Numbered from the stretch's first letter, positions 1 to 9,177 are shown. The stretch is DNA of 64,000 nt from JAFNAG01 sp963824985 (GCA_963824985.1 CAWGRQ010000036.1:248001-312000); one strand, 5' to 3'. Made by a program: numbers and translations. Notes: a model not told the origin generated them from the letters alone.

Positions 1-106
1 AAGAAGCGTAAGTATATAATTGCGTGCCGCGATTGTCAATCACCCTCAGGCGCTGCGCGCTGGCCCGACGGTCAAGCATCCAGGGGGAAGTTACGGGAGG
101 ATCAGG

Positions 107-811
107 TTGCCGGGGAAGCCGGTTTTGAAATCATTGACGATTGACACATCCTCACCACGAGGAAGCGTTGCGCTGTTGAGCGGTTCGCGGACGGTGGCTG
201 AGTTACGGCTATGTTCGATGGCAACTCACTCAGCCCGATTGCTCGCCCAGTTGGAGTTTCTGCTCGAAGGTGCAGGGTGGAAACTGGCCGATTTGGATCT
301 TCTCGCGGCCGGCATCGGGCCGGGCTCGTTCACGGGCATCCGGATTGGCGTGGCCACCGCGCTGGGCCTTGCGCAAACCCTCTCGATCCCGTATGCGGGA
401 ATCTCCTGTCTGGATGCACTTGCCACCCAGGCCCCCGGGCTGGAAGGGCGTATCGGAGTGGTCATGGATGCCCAGCGATCGCAGGTATATTATGCGGAAT
501 ATTTTGTCAGGCAGGGCCGGGTCCGCAAGACTCACCGGCCACTCCTCCTGAGCCCGGATGCATTGAGATCCCGATTGCGCCGATCCCATATTTATGTCGT
601 GGGGGGGGGAGCCGAACTATATGCCGCCGTGATTGCGCCGTCCGGGGATCGCTGGCCGAGGCTGATCCAGGTCGATCTCTACCTGGCCGCAGCGATCGGG
701 CGCCTTGCGCTGGCGCGAAAGCGATCGTGGAAGTCCGGAGAATTTCTTCAGTCCGATCCTTTGTACATCAGGCCCCCGGATGCCCTTCGGCGAAAGGTGA
801 GGAGACGTTGA
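107..811 (+). CDS. tsaB: TsaB, tRNA threonylcarbamoyladenosine (t6A) biosynthesis protein
   Basis: TsaB is the non-catalytic, kinase-fold partner of TsaD in the complex that transfers threonylcarbamoyl to A37 of ANN-decoding tRNAs in the cytoplasm. The product of 234 aa starts the fold with KSLTIDTSSPRGSVALL, and carries the family hallmark GIGPGSFTGIRIGVA near residue 70. The reading frame is open further upstream (ATG at position 20), but TTG at 107 has a good Shine-Dalgarno (GGGAGG at 95-100), and family homology begins only after residue 6. A TTG at 125 is the other candidate. The stop overlaps the next start (TTGA at 808-811), so translation is likely coupled to rimI, a common pairing. 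Length is normal for the family. Confidence 0.9.
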   Translation: MPGKPVLKSLTIDTSSPRGSVALLSGSRTVAELRLCSMATHSARLLAQLEFLLEGAGWKLADLDLLAAGIGPGSFTGIRIGVATALGLAQTLSIPYAGISCLDALATQAPGLEGRIGVVMDAQRSQVYYAEYFVRQGRVRKTHRPLLLSPDALRSRLRRSHIYVVGGGAELYAAVIAPSGDRWPRLIQVDLYLAAAIGRLALARKRSWKSGEFLQSDPLYIRPPDALRRKVRRR

Positions 812-1275
812 AATCTGCCATGTCTCTGCTGATTACCCCGCTCGCTGCCGAGGATGTCTCTGAACTGGAGGAGCTGGAGAAAGTAACGAATCTGGCCTAC
901 TGGGGAGTCGAGCATTACCGGCGTTTTCTCGATCAACCGGAATACTTCGGGCACAAGGCGGTGGCCTCCCCGCAGCCCGGCCAGACCATACTGGTTGGTT
1001 TTTTTCTTGCCCGCTCCATTCTCGAGAACCTGGAACTTTTAAAGATCGGCGTGTATCCTGAATATCAGAAACAGGGGATCGGTGCCCGCCTTTTGAACGC
1101 GGCATTTGTTGAGGGGATCAAACGGGGATGCCTGCGCTGCTTTCTGGAGGTACGCAAATCGAATCGGAGCGCCATTCAGTTTTATGATGACCATAATTTC
1201 AAGATTGCCGGGGAGCGTATGAACTACTATACCCAGCCGGTAGAGGATGCATGGATCATGGAGCGCTGGCTGTAA
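808..1275 (+). CDS. rimI: RimI-like GNAT N-acetyltransferase
   Basis: This is a GNAT-fold acetyltransferase of 155 aa; by position next to tsaB it is the likely ribosomal protein S18 alanine N-acetyltransferase RimI. The acetyl-CoA binding motif is visible as GVYPEYQKQGIGARLL (Q/R-x-x-G-x-G/A) and is followed by the NRSAIQFYDDHNFKIAGER segment that forms the C-terminal strand-helix of RimI. The TTG start at 808 overlaps the tsaB stop and has AGGTGAGG upstream; ATG at 820 is an alternative start four residues in. A general GNAT of other specificity cannot be excluded from sequence, but the operon context makes RimI the best call. The 258 bases that follow contain only a weak GC-rich hairpin near 1305 and no supported gene. 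Confidence 0.85.
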   Translation: MKSAMSLLITPLAAEDVSELEELEKVTNLAYWGVEHYRRFLDQPEYFGHKAVASPQPGQTILVGFFLARSILENLELLKIGVYPEYQKQGIGARLLNAAFVEGIKRGCLRCFLEVRKSNRSAIQFYDDHNFKIAGERMNYYTQPVEDAWIMERWL

Positions 1276-1533
1276 CCCAGGCAACCTGTGGCGGGACATT
1301 AAGACTGATCCCCTCCGGAGCGGAAGGGATGCGCTTGCTTATCCCCGAATGACGGGCCGACGGCGGGCGCTCCAGGAAAATGGCATGACCCCTCAACGCC
1401 TGATCCGGAGGCTGCCCCGGCAATCCCTGGCGATGCGGGAAAAAGCTTTGGATCGATCAGAGATTTGGCTAGAATAGCGCGTTATGCGATGATGGAGATA
1501 CCAAGCTCCTAATATCCCTAAAGGAGGATCCCC

Positions 1534-2679
1534 TTGCGGACTGTAAAGCTTACCCTGTTGATCGCGACTCTGGCTTTGACTTTTTTACAATGCGGCGAGA
1601 GCAAGGTGACGCATGACGCCTTTGCCGCCATGCAAAAAAACAAGATGGTGCGGATTGCCACGGACCCGGTGAATGTCCCGTTCGAATTCGGCATGGGAAC
1701 GGATGTTCAGGGTTTTGATGTGGATCTGGGGGCGGAGATCGCAAAGGACCTCGGATTCCCGACGAGATGGGTCAAGGTTCCGTTCGACCGTATTTTTGAA
1801 GTACTGAAGAATGGCGAAGTGGAAGTGGTCATCTCCACGGTCGGGATTACAGAAGACCGGAAGAAGGACCTGGCCTTTTCAGACCCGTATTTTGACAGCG
1901 GCAATACCATCGCTCGCCGACGCGACAACATGGCCATCAAGGACCTGGCCTCCCTGGCCGGAAAAAGGGTCGGAGTGCAAACCGGACGAACGGGCGATTT
2001 TTTCATGACTACTCAGAAAATCGCCCCCAATGTGACCCTGACCCGCTTCCAGACCCTGGACGACGCCCTCGGGGGGCTCAATCGGGGTGAACTCGATGCC
2101 GTCGTCGGCGACCAGCCCATCATCACGTACAGCATTTATAAGAGTTACGCGACCAATCTGATCACGACCGGCGTTGAACTCGCGCCCACTCAATATGCCG
2201 TGGTGATGCGACCGGAAGAAACCAAACTGCGTGAAATGGTGAATGCCACAATCGCCCGCCTTAAGAGTTCCGGAGAACTGGATCGAAGCAGGGCAAAATG
2301 GTTCCAGAACGTAATGGATGAGACCAAAGACGAGAGACAGGCGCTGGAAAAGGAAGCCCAGCTGAAGGAGTCAGCCAAGGCGATCAGCGTCAATCTGGTG
2401 AAGGAATCCGGCAGTTCGGTGCGTCTTGATCGTCTCGACGGTTTTCCGATCACTTTGGCGGGCGCTAATGGTTCCTTTCAGTCGACGGCAATCCTGACGG
2501 ACGATGCCGGCTTGACCGGGAAATGCAGGTTCCCCAATCCGATCCCCCCCGGAGAATATAAGTTCACGCTGTCGCGCATCGGCGTCACGGAGTCCATCAC
2601 GGTGGAAAAAAAGCCGGTGACCTCAATGACGCTTACATTAACATTCTCCGCCAGGGGCCTGGTTATCGGATGGAGGTAG
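1534..2679 (+). CDS. family 3 extracellular solute-binding lipoprotein with C-terminal extension
   Basis: A periplasmic amino-acid-type binding protein (SBP family 3), 381 aa. The N-terminus is a lipoprotein signal ending in FLQC with Cys20 as the lipidation site. Residues about 30-265 carry the bilobed fold: FEFGMGTDVQGFDVDLG, then EVVISTVGITEDRKKDLAFS, then GELDAVVGDQP. TTG start is supported by AAAGGAGG at 1520-1527, six bases upstream. The last 110 residues or so lie beyond the normal family end and look like a small beta-sandwich (GSFQSTAILTDDAGLTGKC, PPGEYKFTLSRIGVTES). No permease or ATPase gene is nearby, so it may serve a distant transporter or act in sensing. Substrate is unknown. 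Confidence 0.85.
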   Translation: MRTVKLTLLIATLALTFLQCGESKVTHDAFAAMQKNKMVRIATDPVNVPFEFGMGTDVQGFDVDLGAEIAKDLGFPTRWVKVPFDRIFEVLKNGEVEVVISTVGITEDRKKDLAFSDPYFDSGNTIARRRDNMAIKDLASLAGKRVGVQTGRTGDFFMTTQKIAPNVTLTRFQTLDDALGGLNRGELDAVVGDQPIITYSIYKSYATNLITTGVELAPTQYAVVMRPEETKLREMVNATIARLKSSGELDRSRAKWFQNVMDETKDERQALEKEAQLKESAKAISVNLVKESGSSVRLDRLDGFPITLAGANGSFQSTAILTDDAGLTGKCRFPNPIPPGEYKFTLSRIGVTESITVEKKPVTSMTLTLTFSARGLVIGWR

Positions 2680-2727
2680 GGTTGAGCCGTTGTACCGGGC
2701 AGGTTGTGTCGACGTAGGATGATGCAT

Positions 2728-3891
2728 ATGAAGTTCCGCACTATGCTGGCGATCGCCTTGATCTCCAGCGCCGCGACCGTTTTACTGCTGCGCCTGGGAG
2801 CCTTCCCCGAGTATCCCAGGTCCCCGGGCCGGGTTGTGTTCGAAGCTGCGTCGGCAGCTGGCGCCGCGCAGCCGCCACTGAGTTCTGACGAGCAGATCAA
2901 TGTCCAGGTCTATAACAAGGTCAGTCCGGGAGTTGTCAACATCACCTCCACCGTGGTCGAGTTCGACTTCTTCTTCTCCCCCTATGCCCGGGAAGGGACC
3001 GGGAGCGGAGTCGTTCTCGACCTCGAAGGGAACGTCCTCACCAATTACCATGTGGTTGAATCGGCGCAGCGGCTTGAAGTTGCGTTGCCGGACCAGACTA
3101 AATATGGCGCCACTCTCGTCGGGGAAGATCCGCAGAATGACCTGGCAATCATCCGCATGGCGGGTGTGCCCAAAGAGCGGCTCCACCCGATCATGCTCGG
3201 GGACTCGTCGAGCCTGAAGGTGGGGCAGAAAGTCCTGGCCATCGGGAATCCGTTCCGTCTGCAGAACACCCTCACCACCGGAATTGTCAGTTCGCTGGGC
3301 CGGAAGATCCGGACAGACAGCGGCAACCTTATTTACAACATCATTCAGACCGATGCGGCCATTAATCCGGGCAATTCCGGGGGCCCGCTGCTGAATGCCG
3401 CGGGGGAGATGATCGGTATCAATACCATGATTGTCTCTCCTGGGGGCTCGAATGGCGGCAACGTGGGGATCGGGTTTGCCGTTCCGGTCAATACCGTCCG
3501 TCGTGTTGCCGGCGACCTGATCAAGGAAGGTCGGGTGTTGCGGCCCTGGACCGGGATTGAGGGGTACAATATCAGCCCGGAACTGGCTTCGGCGCTTGAC
3601 CTGCCCGTCGACGGCGGCATCCTGATCGCCGTCGTGTACCGGGGGAGCACCGCGGAAGCTGCCGGCCTGCGCGGCGCCACGGCGATGGTCGCCATATCGA
3701 ACGAACGGTTCCGTGTCGGCGGCGACATAATTACTAATTTGGATGGTAAGCCAATCAACAACCTGGACGACCTCGATCTCGCCCTGGAAAACAGAAAGCC
3801 GGGCGATACCGTTCAATTGACCTATTACCGAGGCCGCACGAAATATCAGAAGACCATCACGTTGATGGAGCAGCCGCGCAGATATCGCTGA
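2728..3891 (+). CDS. HtrA/DegP-like trypsin-fold serine protease with PDZ domain
   Basis: An envelope protease for misfolded proteins. It has an N-terminal membrane anchor or uncleaved signal (about residues 4-20), a trypsin-like domain and one C-terminal PDZ domain ending with KPGDTVQLTYYRG. The catalytic triad is complete: His108 in TNYHVV, Asp138 in NDLAII and Ser217 in GNSGGP. Length 387 aa matches one-PDZ DegS/HtrA proteins rather than two-PDZ DegP. Several in-frame starts exist (TTG 2704, ATG 2719, 2722, 2728); ATG 2728 has GGATGA at good spacing and gives the most sensible signal anchor. It follows the solute-binding protein by 48 bases, which suggests co-transcription. Confidence 0.9.
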   Translation: MKFRTMLAIALISSAATVLLLRLGAFPEYPRSPGRVVFEAASAAGAAQPPLSSDEQINVQVYNKVSPGVVNITSTVVEFDFFFSPYAREGTGSGVVLDLEGNVLTNYHVVESAQRLEVALPDQTKYGATLVGEDPQNDLAIIRMAGVPKERLHPIMLGDSSSLKVGQKVLAIGNPFRLQNTLTTGIVSSLGRKIRTDSGNLIYNIIQTDAAINPGNSGGPLLNAAGEMIGINTMIVSPGGSNGGNVGIGFAVPVNTVRRVAGDLIKEGRVLRPWTGIEGYNISPELASALDLPVDGGILIAVVYRGSTAEAAGLRGATAMVAISNERFRVGGDIITNLDGKPINNLDDLDLALENRKPGDTVQLTYYRGRTKYQKTITLMEQPRRYR

Positions 3892-3958
3892 ACGGCGCGC
3901 CCCATCTCTCGGGTTGCCACAGACCAGTGGGCCGGGAGACGTGTCCAACTCGATAGCG

Positions 3959-5101
3959 ATGAAACCGCTCCGAATGCCTGACATGAGCACAGCAAAGGAC
4001 TCTCCCTTGGCGAGCCCCAGAATCAAGTCCGGAGTCCTGTGGATGGCGGTCATGCTTCTGTCTGCCCTGATTGGGCCTGGTGCGGCGGCGCAGAGGTCAG
4101 GGGGCGCGGGCCCGGCGCCGGCGCCGGTGGAATTAAGCCAGCTTGCCGACGGCGTTTATGCTCACATCGTCAGCCCCGACAGCGATGCCGTCGCCAATGC
4201 CGGGATAGTGATCCTCAACAGCGGCGTTTTGGTTTTTGACACGCACTTTTCGGCCGAAGCCGCTGAAGCCCTCGAAGAAAAGATCAAATCCATAACCCCG
4301 CGTCCCGTTCGCTACCTGATAAACAGCCACTTCCATCCCGATCACACCCATGGAAATCAGGCATTTGCCGGTGTCCGGCAGATCATCGGGAGCACCGGCG
4401 CGAGGCAGGATATGCTGCGGAAGGACCTGCCGGCCCTGAATCGGATGCAGGTCATAGCGCAGAGCCAGGTCGCGCAATTGAGCCGGGAGCTTGAAAAGGA
4501 AAAGGACTCCCGCAGGCAGGAGGCGCTGCGGGCCCAATTGAATTCGCGACAGGCCTTCATGCGCCGTCTGGCCAGTCTGAAAATCCTGCCGCCGATCATG
4601 ACCCTCGATGATGAGTTGACGATCGAGGAGGCGGGCCGCAAGGTTGAACTACGATATTTAGGAACGGGACATACCGAGGGGGATATCGTTCTGTTTCTGC
4701 CGCAGGAGCGAATTGCCTTCCTGGGAGACCTGTTTTTCAACCATGCGCTCCCCAATGTGGAAGATGCCAATCTGCTGGAGTGGATGAAAACCTTGCGGGA
4801 GATCCTGAAACTCGATGCTCAGACGTTCGTCCCCGGACATGGTCCGGTCGGCACCAGAAGCGATATCGAGAATTTCCTCGCCTATCTGGTGGACTTGAAG
4901 GCGCAGGTGGAACCTGCTGTCACCCGGGGTGATTCCCTGGAACAGGTGATGCAGAATCTTCGCGTCCCTGCGAAATACAGCTCCTATGACTTCCAGACTT
5001 TCTATCCCGCCAACCTGCAAAAGATGTACGCGGAATTGAAGGCTGTGGCGTCTGCAACCGGTCCGCCCGAAAAGAAGATCATCAAGGTTTCGCACCCATG
5101 A
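3959..5101 (+). CDS. secreted metallo-beta-lactamase-fold hydrolase
   Basis: Zn-dependent hydrolase fold, exported. After a signal peptide (WMAVMLLSALIGPGAAAQ) the protein shows the metal-binding motif HFHPDHTHGN, then GTGHTEGD, FLGDLFFNH and a late PGHG. Spacing is that of the metallo-beta-lactamase superfamily (SoxH/quinoprotein-relay-like branch). A long charged helix rich in Lys, Glu and Arg (residues about 165-205) is inserted between the first two metal motifs. The start is uncertain: ATG 3959, 3974 and 3983 are all possible, and none has a strong ribosome binding site. Substrate is unknown; there is no evidence for antibiotic hydrolysis. The stop overlaps the next start by four bases (ATGA). 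Confidence 0.8.
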   Translation: MKPLRMPDMSTAKDSPLASPRIKSGVLWMAVMLLSALIGPGAAAQRSGGAGPAPAPVELSQLADGVYAHIVSPDSDAVANAGIVILNSGVLVFDTHFSAEAAEALEEKIKSITPRPVRYLINSHFHPDHTHGNQAFAGVRQIIGSTGARQDMLRKDLPALNRMQVIAQSQVAQLSRELEKEKDSRRQEALRAQLNSRQAFMRRLASLKILPPIMTLDDELTIEEAGRKVELRYLGTGHTEGDIVLFLPQERIAFLGDLFFNHALPNVEDANLLEWMKTLREILKLDAQTFVPGHGPVGTRSDIENFLAYLVDLKAQVEPAVTRGDSLEQVMQNLRVPAKYSSYDFQTFYPANLQKMYAELKAVASATGPPEKKIIKVSHP

Positions 5102-5823
5102 CTAATTCAGAAACAGTGCCGTTTGCCTGCACTCGCTGTGGCGGGTCGGGCTGGGAGAAAATCGAAGCCACCGACAGCGTTCGGCGCTGTTCCTGCCTCG
5201 ATTCGGCGCGCATCGACCGTCTGCTCTGCGATGCACGCATTCCAAAACGCTATGAACACTGTGACCTGGAATCCTACCTTCCCAACGACGTCTCGCAGAA
5301 AAAGGCCAAACTGGATGTGCAGCGCTTCCTGGAGAAGTACCCCCTGATTGACGTCGGCCTTCTGTTTTTGGGAAATTGCGGCGTCGGCAAGACCCACCTG
5401 GCGGTTTCTCTACTCAGGCAGGTGATACTTCAGAAGGGGGATACAGGAATTTTTTATGATTTCCGCGATCTGCTGCGAGAAATCCAGGGAAGCTGGAATT
5501 CGGTGGCCCAGGCCTCCGAACTGGAGGTTCTGCGCCCCGTCCTGTCCGCAAACGTGCTCGTTCTCGACGAACTGGGCGCCAACAAGCCGACCGAATGGGT
5601 GCGCGACACCATTGCGCACATCATTAACTGCCGGTACAACGACAAGAAGCTGACGATCTTCACCTCCAACTATCCGGATACGGCCGGGCAGCCCGGGGAA
5701 GAGACGCTCACGGATCGGATCGGCGCCCGTCTCCGCTCCCGTCTATATGAAATGTGCAAGGTGATCGAAGTGCGCGGCAAGGACTTTCGCCGTGAAATCA
5801 AGCAGGCCAACTATAGATTCTGA
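5098..5823 (+). CDS. DnaC/IstB-like AAA+ ATPase with N-terminal zinc ribbon
   Basis: A 241-aa ATPase of the helicase-loader (DnaC/DnaI/IstB) type. The N-terminus has a zinc-ribbon-like cluster (Cys11, Cys14, Cys31, Cys33, as CTRCGGSGW...CSC). The Walker A motif is GNCGVGKT at residues 92-99, Walker B is VLVLDELG, and a sensor-1 Asn lies in IFTSNYP. It may load the replicative helicase DnaB, or act as an IstB-like helper. No transposase gene is adjacent, so helicase loading is favoured by context. It is translationally coupled to the upstream hydrolase (ATGA overlap) and two bases precede the moxR start. Confidence 0.8.
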   Translation: MTNSETVPFACTRCGGSGWEKIEATDSVRRCSCLDSARIDRLLCDARIPKRYEHCDLESYLPNDVSQKKAKLDVQRFLEKYPLIDVGLLFLGNCGVGKTHLAVSLLRQVILQKGDTGIFYDFRDLLREIQGSWNSVAQASELEVLRPVLSANVLVLDELGANKPTEWVRDTIAHIINCRYNDKKLTIFTSNYPDTAGQPGEETLTDRIGARLRSRLYEMCKVIEVRGKDFRREIKQANYRF

Positions 5824-5825
5824 CT

Positions 5826-6839
5826 ATGAACAAGCCAAATGACCAGCTCACGCCACTTGTGAAGGAAGAGACTTTTTACCTCGAAAGGGTAGTCCAGGAG
5901 ATCCAGAAGAGGATTGTGGGCCAGACGCGCCTTCTGGATTCTCTCTTGATTGCCCTGCTCACGGGAGGGCACCTGCTCCTCGAAGGTGTCCCCGGTCTTG
6001 CAAAAACCCTGGCGGTAAAGAGCCTTGCCGAGACGATCGATGTCACCTTCCGGCGCATCCAGTTCACGCCCGACCTGCTCCCCGCCGACCTGATTGGGAC
6101 CATGATTTTCGATCAGAGGAGCGGCGATTTCGTGCCCCGCCAGGGCCCGATATTCACCAACCTGCTGCTGGCCGACGAGGTCAATCGCGCTCCGGCCAAG
6201 GTCCAGAGTGCGTTGCTGGAGTGCATGCAGGAAAAGCAGGTGACTCTGGGAAAGACGAGTTTTCCGCTGACCGAACCATTCATGGTGCTGGCGACCCAGA
6301 ATCCCATCGAGCAGGAAGGGACCTATCCGCTCCCCGAAGCGCAGATGGATCGCTTTTTGCTCAAGATCGTCTTGGGCTATCCGAACCGCAAGGAGGAACG
6401 CGAGATCATGAACCGGATCAGCGCCTCGGACGGCAGTTCACAACTGGGAACCGGCGAGGCGATCCCCATCCGGAAGGTGCTGGTGCCCGAACGCATCGTG
6501 CGCATGCGCCAGGTCGCCGCTCAGATATATGTCGATGAGCGCGTCAAGACCTACATCCTCGACATCGTGTTCGCGACCCGGTCGCCGGAGGAACATCACC
6601 TGGATCTGGCGCGGTTTATTCGTTTCGGCGCCTCACCGCGCGCCAGCATCGGCATCCTGTGCGCCGCTCGCGCCCATGCCTTTCTGAAGGGACGCGGGTT
6701 TGTCATCCCTGACGATGTGAAAAGCGTGGCGCCGGATGTCCTTCGCCATCGAATCCTGCTCACCTACGAGGCCGAAGCCGAAGGCATCCGCTCTGAAGAT
6801 CTGGTCGAGCGGATCATCTCCAAGGTTCCGGCTCCCTGA
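5826..6839 (+). CDS. MoxR-family AAA+ ATPase
   Basis: A cytoplasmic chaperone-like ATPase that normally works with the DUF58/VWA protein encoded next door to mature or activate envelope or metal-containing proteins. Walker A is GVPGLAKT (residues 54-61), Walker B is NLLLADEVNRAP, sensor 1 is VLATQNPIEQEGTYPLPEAQ, and the arginine-finger region follows (DRFLLKI). The C-terminal lid contains the RFGASPRASIGIL motif typical of MoxR. 337 aa is the normal size. It is very close to both neighbours and forms one transcription unit with the DUF58 gene 14 bases downstream. Confidence 0.93.
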   Translation: MNKPNDQLTPLVKEETFYLERVVQEIQKRIVGQTRLLDSLLIALLTGGHLLLEGVPGLAKTLAVKSLAETIDVTFRRIQFTPDLLPADLIGTMIFDQRSGDFVPRQGPIFTNLLLADEVNRAPAKVQSALLECMQEKQVTLGKTSFPLTEPFMVLATQNPIEQEGTYPLPEAQMDRFLLKIVLGYPNRKEEREIMNRISASDGSSQLGTGEAIPIRKVLVPERIVRMRQVAAQIYVDERVKTYILDIVFATRSPEEHHLDLARFIRFGASPRASIGILCAARAHAFLKGRGFVIPDDVKSVAPDVLRHRILLTYEAEAEGIRSEDLVERIISKVPAP

Positions 6840-6853
6840 ATCGTTGCCCGGCT

Positions 6854-7744
6854 ATGGCCATGGAATACGATGTGCTTATGGAACGCGCGCGGCGGCTCGA
6901 AATAAAGAGCCGGCATCTCGCGCGTTCGCAATATGCCGGCTTGTACCGCAGCGCGTTTCGCGGCCAGGGGATGGAATTCTCCGAGGTGAGAGAATACTCG
7001 GATGGGGACGAGGTGCGCCTTATCGACTGGAACGTTTCGGCGCGCCATCAGTCGCTCTATGTCAAACGCATGGTGGAGGAGCGCGAGCGTAATGTCCTTT
7101 TGATCATCGACTCCTCGGGTTCGCTCGCCTTCGGGAGCGTGCGGCGAACCAAGTTCGACCTCCTCACCGAGATTGGCGCGTTGCTGGTTCTGGCCGCCTT
7201 TGAGGGCAAAGACCGGGTCAGCTTCGCCCGGGTCGGGTCCGGAGTGGAGTTTTTTGTTCATGCCGCCAAGGGATGGAACCACGCTGCCCGGCTGATTCGC
7301 GAACTGGCTTCGATATTGCCTCAGGGCGCGGCACCGGGGCTCGATCCGGTGTGGAAATTTGTCAATTCTCCCGGCATTCCGCGCAGTCTGATCTTTTTCC
7401 TCACCGATTTCCAGGCACCGCTCCATCCCAGCCCGAGCTTTTCCGCATCCTGCCGCAAGCATGAAATCGTCTTCATCATGGCTTCCGACCCGCGGGAATG
7501 GACGCTGCCCGCGATTGGCCGGATGCGTCTGCGGGATCCGGAGACGGGGCAGGAACGTGTGTGGAACACGAGCCGCGCCGGCGTTCGTCGGGAGTACGAA
7601 CGCAACGGCCAGGAGCGGCGCCTGGCACTGGAGCGCCTCCTGCGGAGTTGTGGAGTTGATTGGGTCGAATTGAGTACCGGGGCGCCCTACGCATCGGAAT
7701 TGCGCCGCTTTCTGCATGCGCGCGCCAGACGCAGATCTGCCTGA
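6854..7744 (+). CDS. DUF58 / VWA-like domain protein, MoxR partner
   Basis: A 296-aa DUF58 protein. The family block is visible as FRGQGMEFSEVREYSDGDE followed by RLIDWNVSARH. A VWA-like strand with the metal-ion site follows (VLLIIDSSGSL), then a long VWA-type C-terminal half. No transmembrane segment is apparent, unlike many DUF58 proteins that begin with two membrane helices, so this is the soluble type. MoxR-DUF58 pairs are common, and the linked VWA/TPR bat genes are absent here. The gene converges on ssb; 105 bases separate them and no clear intrinsic terminator is present. Confidence 0.88.
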   Translation: MAMEYDVLMERARRLEIKSRHLARSQYAGLYRSAFRGQGMEFSEVREYSDGDEVRLIDWNVSARHQSLYVKRMVEERERNVLLIIDSSGSLAFGSVRRTKFDLLTEIGALLVLAAFEGKDRVSFARVGSGVEFFVHAAKGWNHAARLIRELASILPQGAAPGLDPVWKFVNSPGIPRSLIFFLTDFQAPLHPSPSFSASCRKHEIVFIMASDPREWTLPAIGRMRLRDPETGQERVWNTSRAGVRREYERNGQERRLALERLLRSCGVDWVELSTGAPYASELRRFLHARARRRSA

Positions 7745-7849
7745 TTTCGTTTGGCAAGGAACCCATCCGATCTTTCCGGAGGCGTCACCGGTCCAACATC
7801 CGGCAGCCCCGATCACGCGGCGCTGCCGGACTCCGTTCCCAATGATCGG

Positions 7850-8290
7850 CTAAAAGGGGATATCGTCGTCGGTGATTTCAACGTCTGCCGCCGGCGCCTC
7901 GGAATCCGAGGCTGGCCGGGCTGCAGAGGGTGCCGCGTAGGTTTCGCCGCCCCCTTCGCCGCGGCTGCCGAGCAGAACCATCTGATTGATGACGATTTCC
8001 GTTGTGCGGCGCTTGTTGCCATCCCGGTCATCCCACTCCCGGGTTCGAAGCCGGCCTTCCACATATACCTGCCTGCCTTTGGTCAGGTACCGTTTGGCCA
8101 GGTCGGCCAGCTTGTTCCAGGCCACGATGTTGTGCCATTCAGTCCGCTCCTGGCGGGTTCCCGCTTTGTCCGCCGAGAATTCGCTGGTCGCCAGGCTGAA
8201 GTTGGCGACCGGCGTTCCCTCCTGGGTATAGCGGACCTCGGGATCCTTGCCGAGGCGTCCGATCAGCATGACCTTGTTCAGTGAACTCAT
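7850..8290 (-). CDS. ssb: single-stranded DNA-binding protein SSB
   Basis: Binds single-stranded DNA during replication, recombination and repair. The OB-fold starts with MSSLNKVMLIGRLGKDPEVRY, contains the TEWHNIVAWNKLAD strand-helix region, and VYVEGRLRTREWDDRDGN. After residue 112 a short flexible linker leads to an acidic tip ending DDDIPF, the protein-interaction tail. 146 aa is slightly short for a chromosomal SSB. The ATG has an AAAAGGAGA-type ribosome binding site. It lies 38 bases after cpoB on the same strand, so both may be read together. Confidence 0.95.
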   Translation of the reverse strand: MSSLNKVMLIGRLGKDPEVRYTQEGTPVANFSLATSEFSADKAGTRQERTEWHNIVAWNKLADLAKRYLTKGRQVYVEGRLRTREWDDRDGNKRRTTEIVINQMVLLGSRGEGGGETYAAPSAARPASDSEAPAADVEITDDDIPF

Positions 8291-8328
8291 GAAATCTCCT
8301 TTTCCTTTTGGTAATCGGCGTTGGGCGG

Positions 8329-9177
8329 CTATTTTTTTATCGGAGGTTTTGCAGATCGGCCCGGATTGACATTGAGTCGGGTCAGTTCCGCGAGGGCCAG
8401 GCTGGCCTCGGGTGCCGTGGAATATTTCGAGATGACAGTCTTGAAATCGGCGATGGCACTGTCGTTCTGTTGCACCAATAGCTCCGCTTTGCCGCGCTTG
8501 AAGAGCGCGCTGGCCACTTTGCCCCCGGAGGAGTAATCTGTCAGCACCTTGGTAAAGGCGGCGATCGCCTCGGGATATCTCCTGGCATTGTAGTGGGCCT
8601 CACCAATGTTGTACTGGGCATCATCGGCCCGCTCATTGGTCGGGAAGTTTCTCAAAAAGGCATTGAACCCTTCGATCGCCAGATCGAGATTTCCCTGTAC
8701 GAGATCGTTATAGGCTTCCCCATAGATCTGATCCGCCGAAAGTGCCAGGGAGTCCGGGTTGCCCCCGGCGGATTGAAAGAGGCGCTGAGAGATAGGCTTC
8801 GTCTGCACCTTCATGTCCGCGATCTGCTGTGCCAGCGCGGACAGCCGGGTGTTGGTATCATCCATCTTGACGGACAGACTCTTGATTTCCTGGAGCATCG
8901 TCTGTTGCAGGGAAGTGTCCCCGGTCGATTGGGTTTCGACCGCTGTGCTGATTTTCCCAAGGATAAGCGATGAGCGACCTACTTGATCGTTAAGCTGAAC
9001 TACCAGGCTGCGAATGCCGTCGGTGCGTTCCGTGAAGGTTTTTTCCAGCAGGCTGATCTGGTTTTTGAGTGCCAGCACGTCGGCTTGAAGCCGGACAAGC
9101 TCTTCTTTGACGCCGGCCTGGGCCGTGGCAGCGATCCCCAGGACACAGATAATAAATAGATAGGGTATTCGTTTCAT
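8329..9177 (-). CDS. cpoB: CpoB/YbgF-like periplasmic TPR protein of the Tol-Pal system
   Basis: Coordinates outer-membrane constriction with peptidoglycan synthesis during division. It has a signal peptide (FIICVLGIAATAQA), a coiled-coil N-terminal half (residues about 22-125, heptads rich in Leu and Gln) and C-terminal TPR repeats (GEAYNDLVQGNLDLAIEGF, AQYNIGEAHYNARRYPEAI, ALFKRGKAELLVQQNDSAI). 282 aa fits the family. It is downstream of pal, the canonical position, but a strong terminator at 9251-9287 separates them, so a second promoter or read-through is needed. Confidence 0.88.
   Translation of the reverse strand: MKRIPYLFIICVLGIAATAQAGVKEELVRLQADVLALKNQISLLEKTFTERTDGIRSLVVQLNDQVGRSSLILGKISTAVETQSTGDTSLQQTMLQEIKSLSVKMDDTNTRLSALAQQIADMKVQTKPISQRLFQSAGGNPDSLALSADQIYGEAYNDLVQGNLDLAIEGFNAFLRNFPTNERADDAQYNIGEAHYNARRYPEAIAAFTKVLTDYSSGGKVASALFKRGKAELLVQQNDSAIADFKTVISKYSTAPEASLALAELTRLNVNPGRSAKPPIKK

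Noticed and set aside
1247..1477. 76-codon frame after rimI
   Set aside because: Overlaps the end of rimI, no ribosome binding site, no protein-like pattern.
2782..4053. 423-codon open frame on the minus strand
   Set aside because: It is antisense to the HtrA-like gene, which has a full catalytic triad; composition is that of a shadow frame.
5098..5823. DnaC/IstB-like ATPase as part of an IS21 element
   Set aside because: No IstA transposase or terminal repeats nearby, and the gene is translationally coupled to its neighbours.
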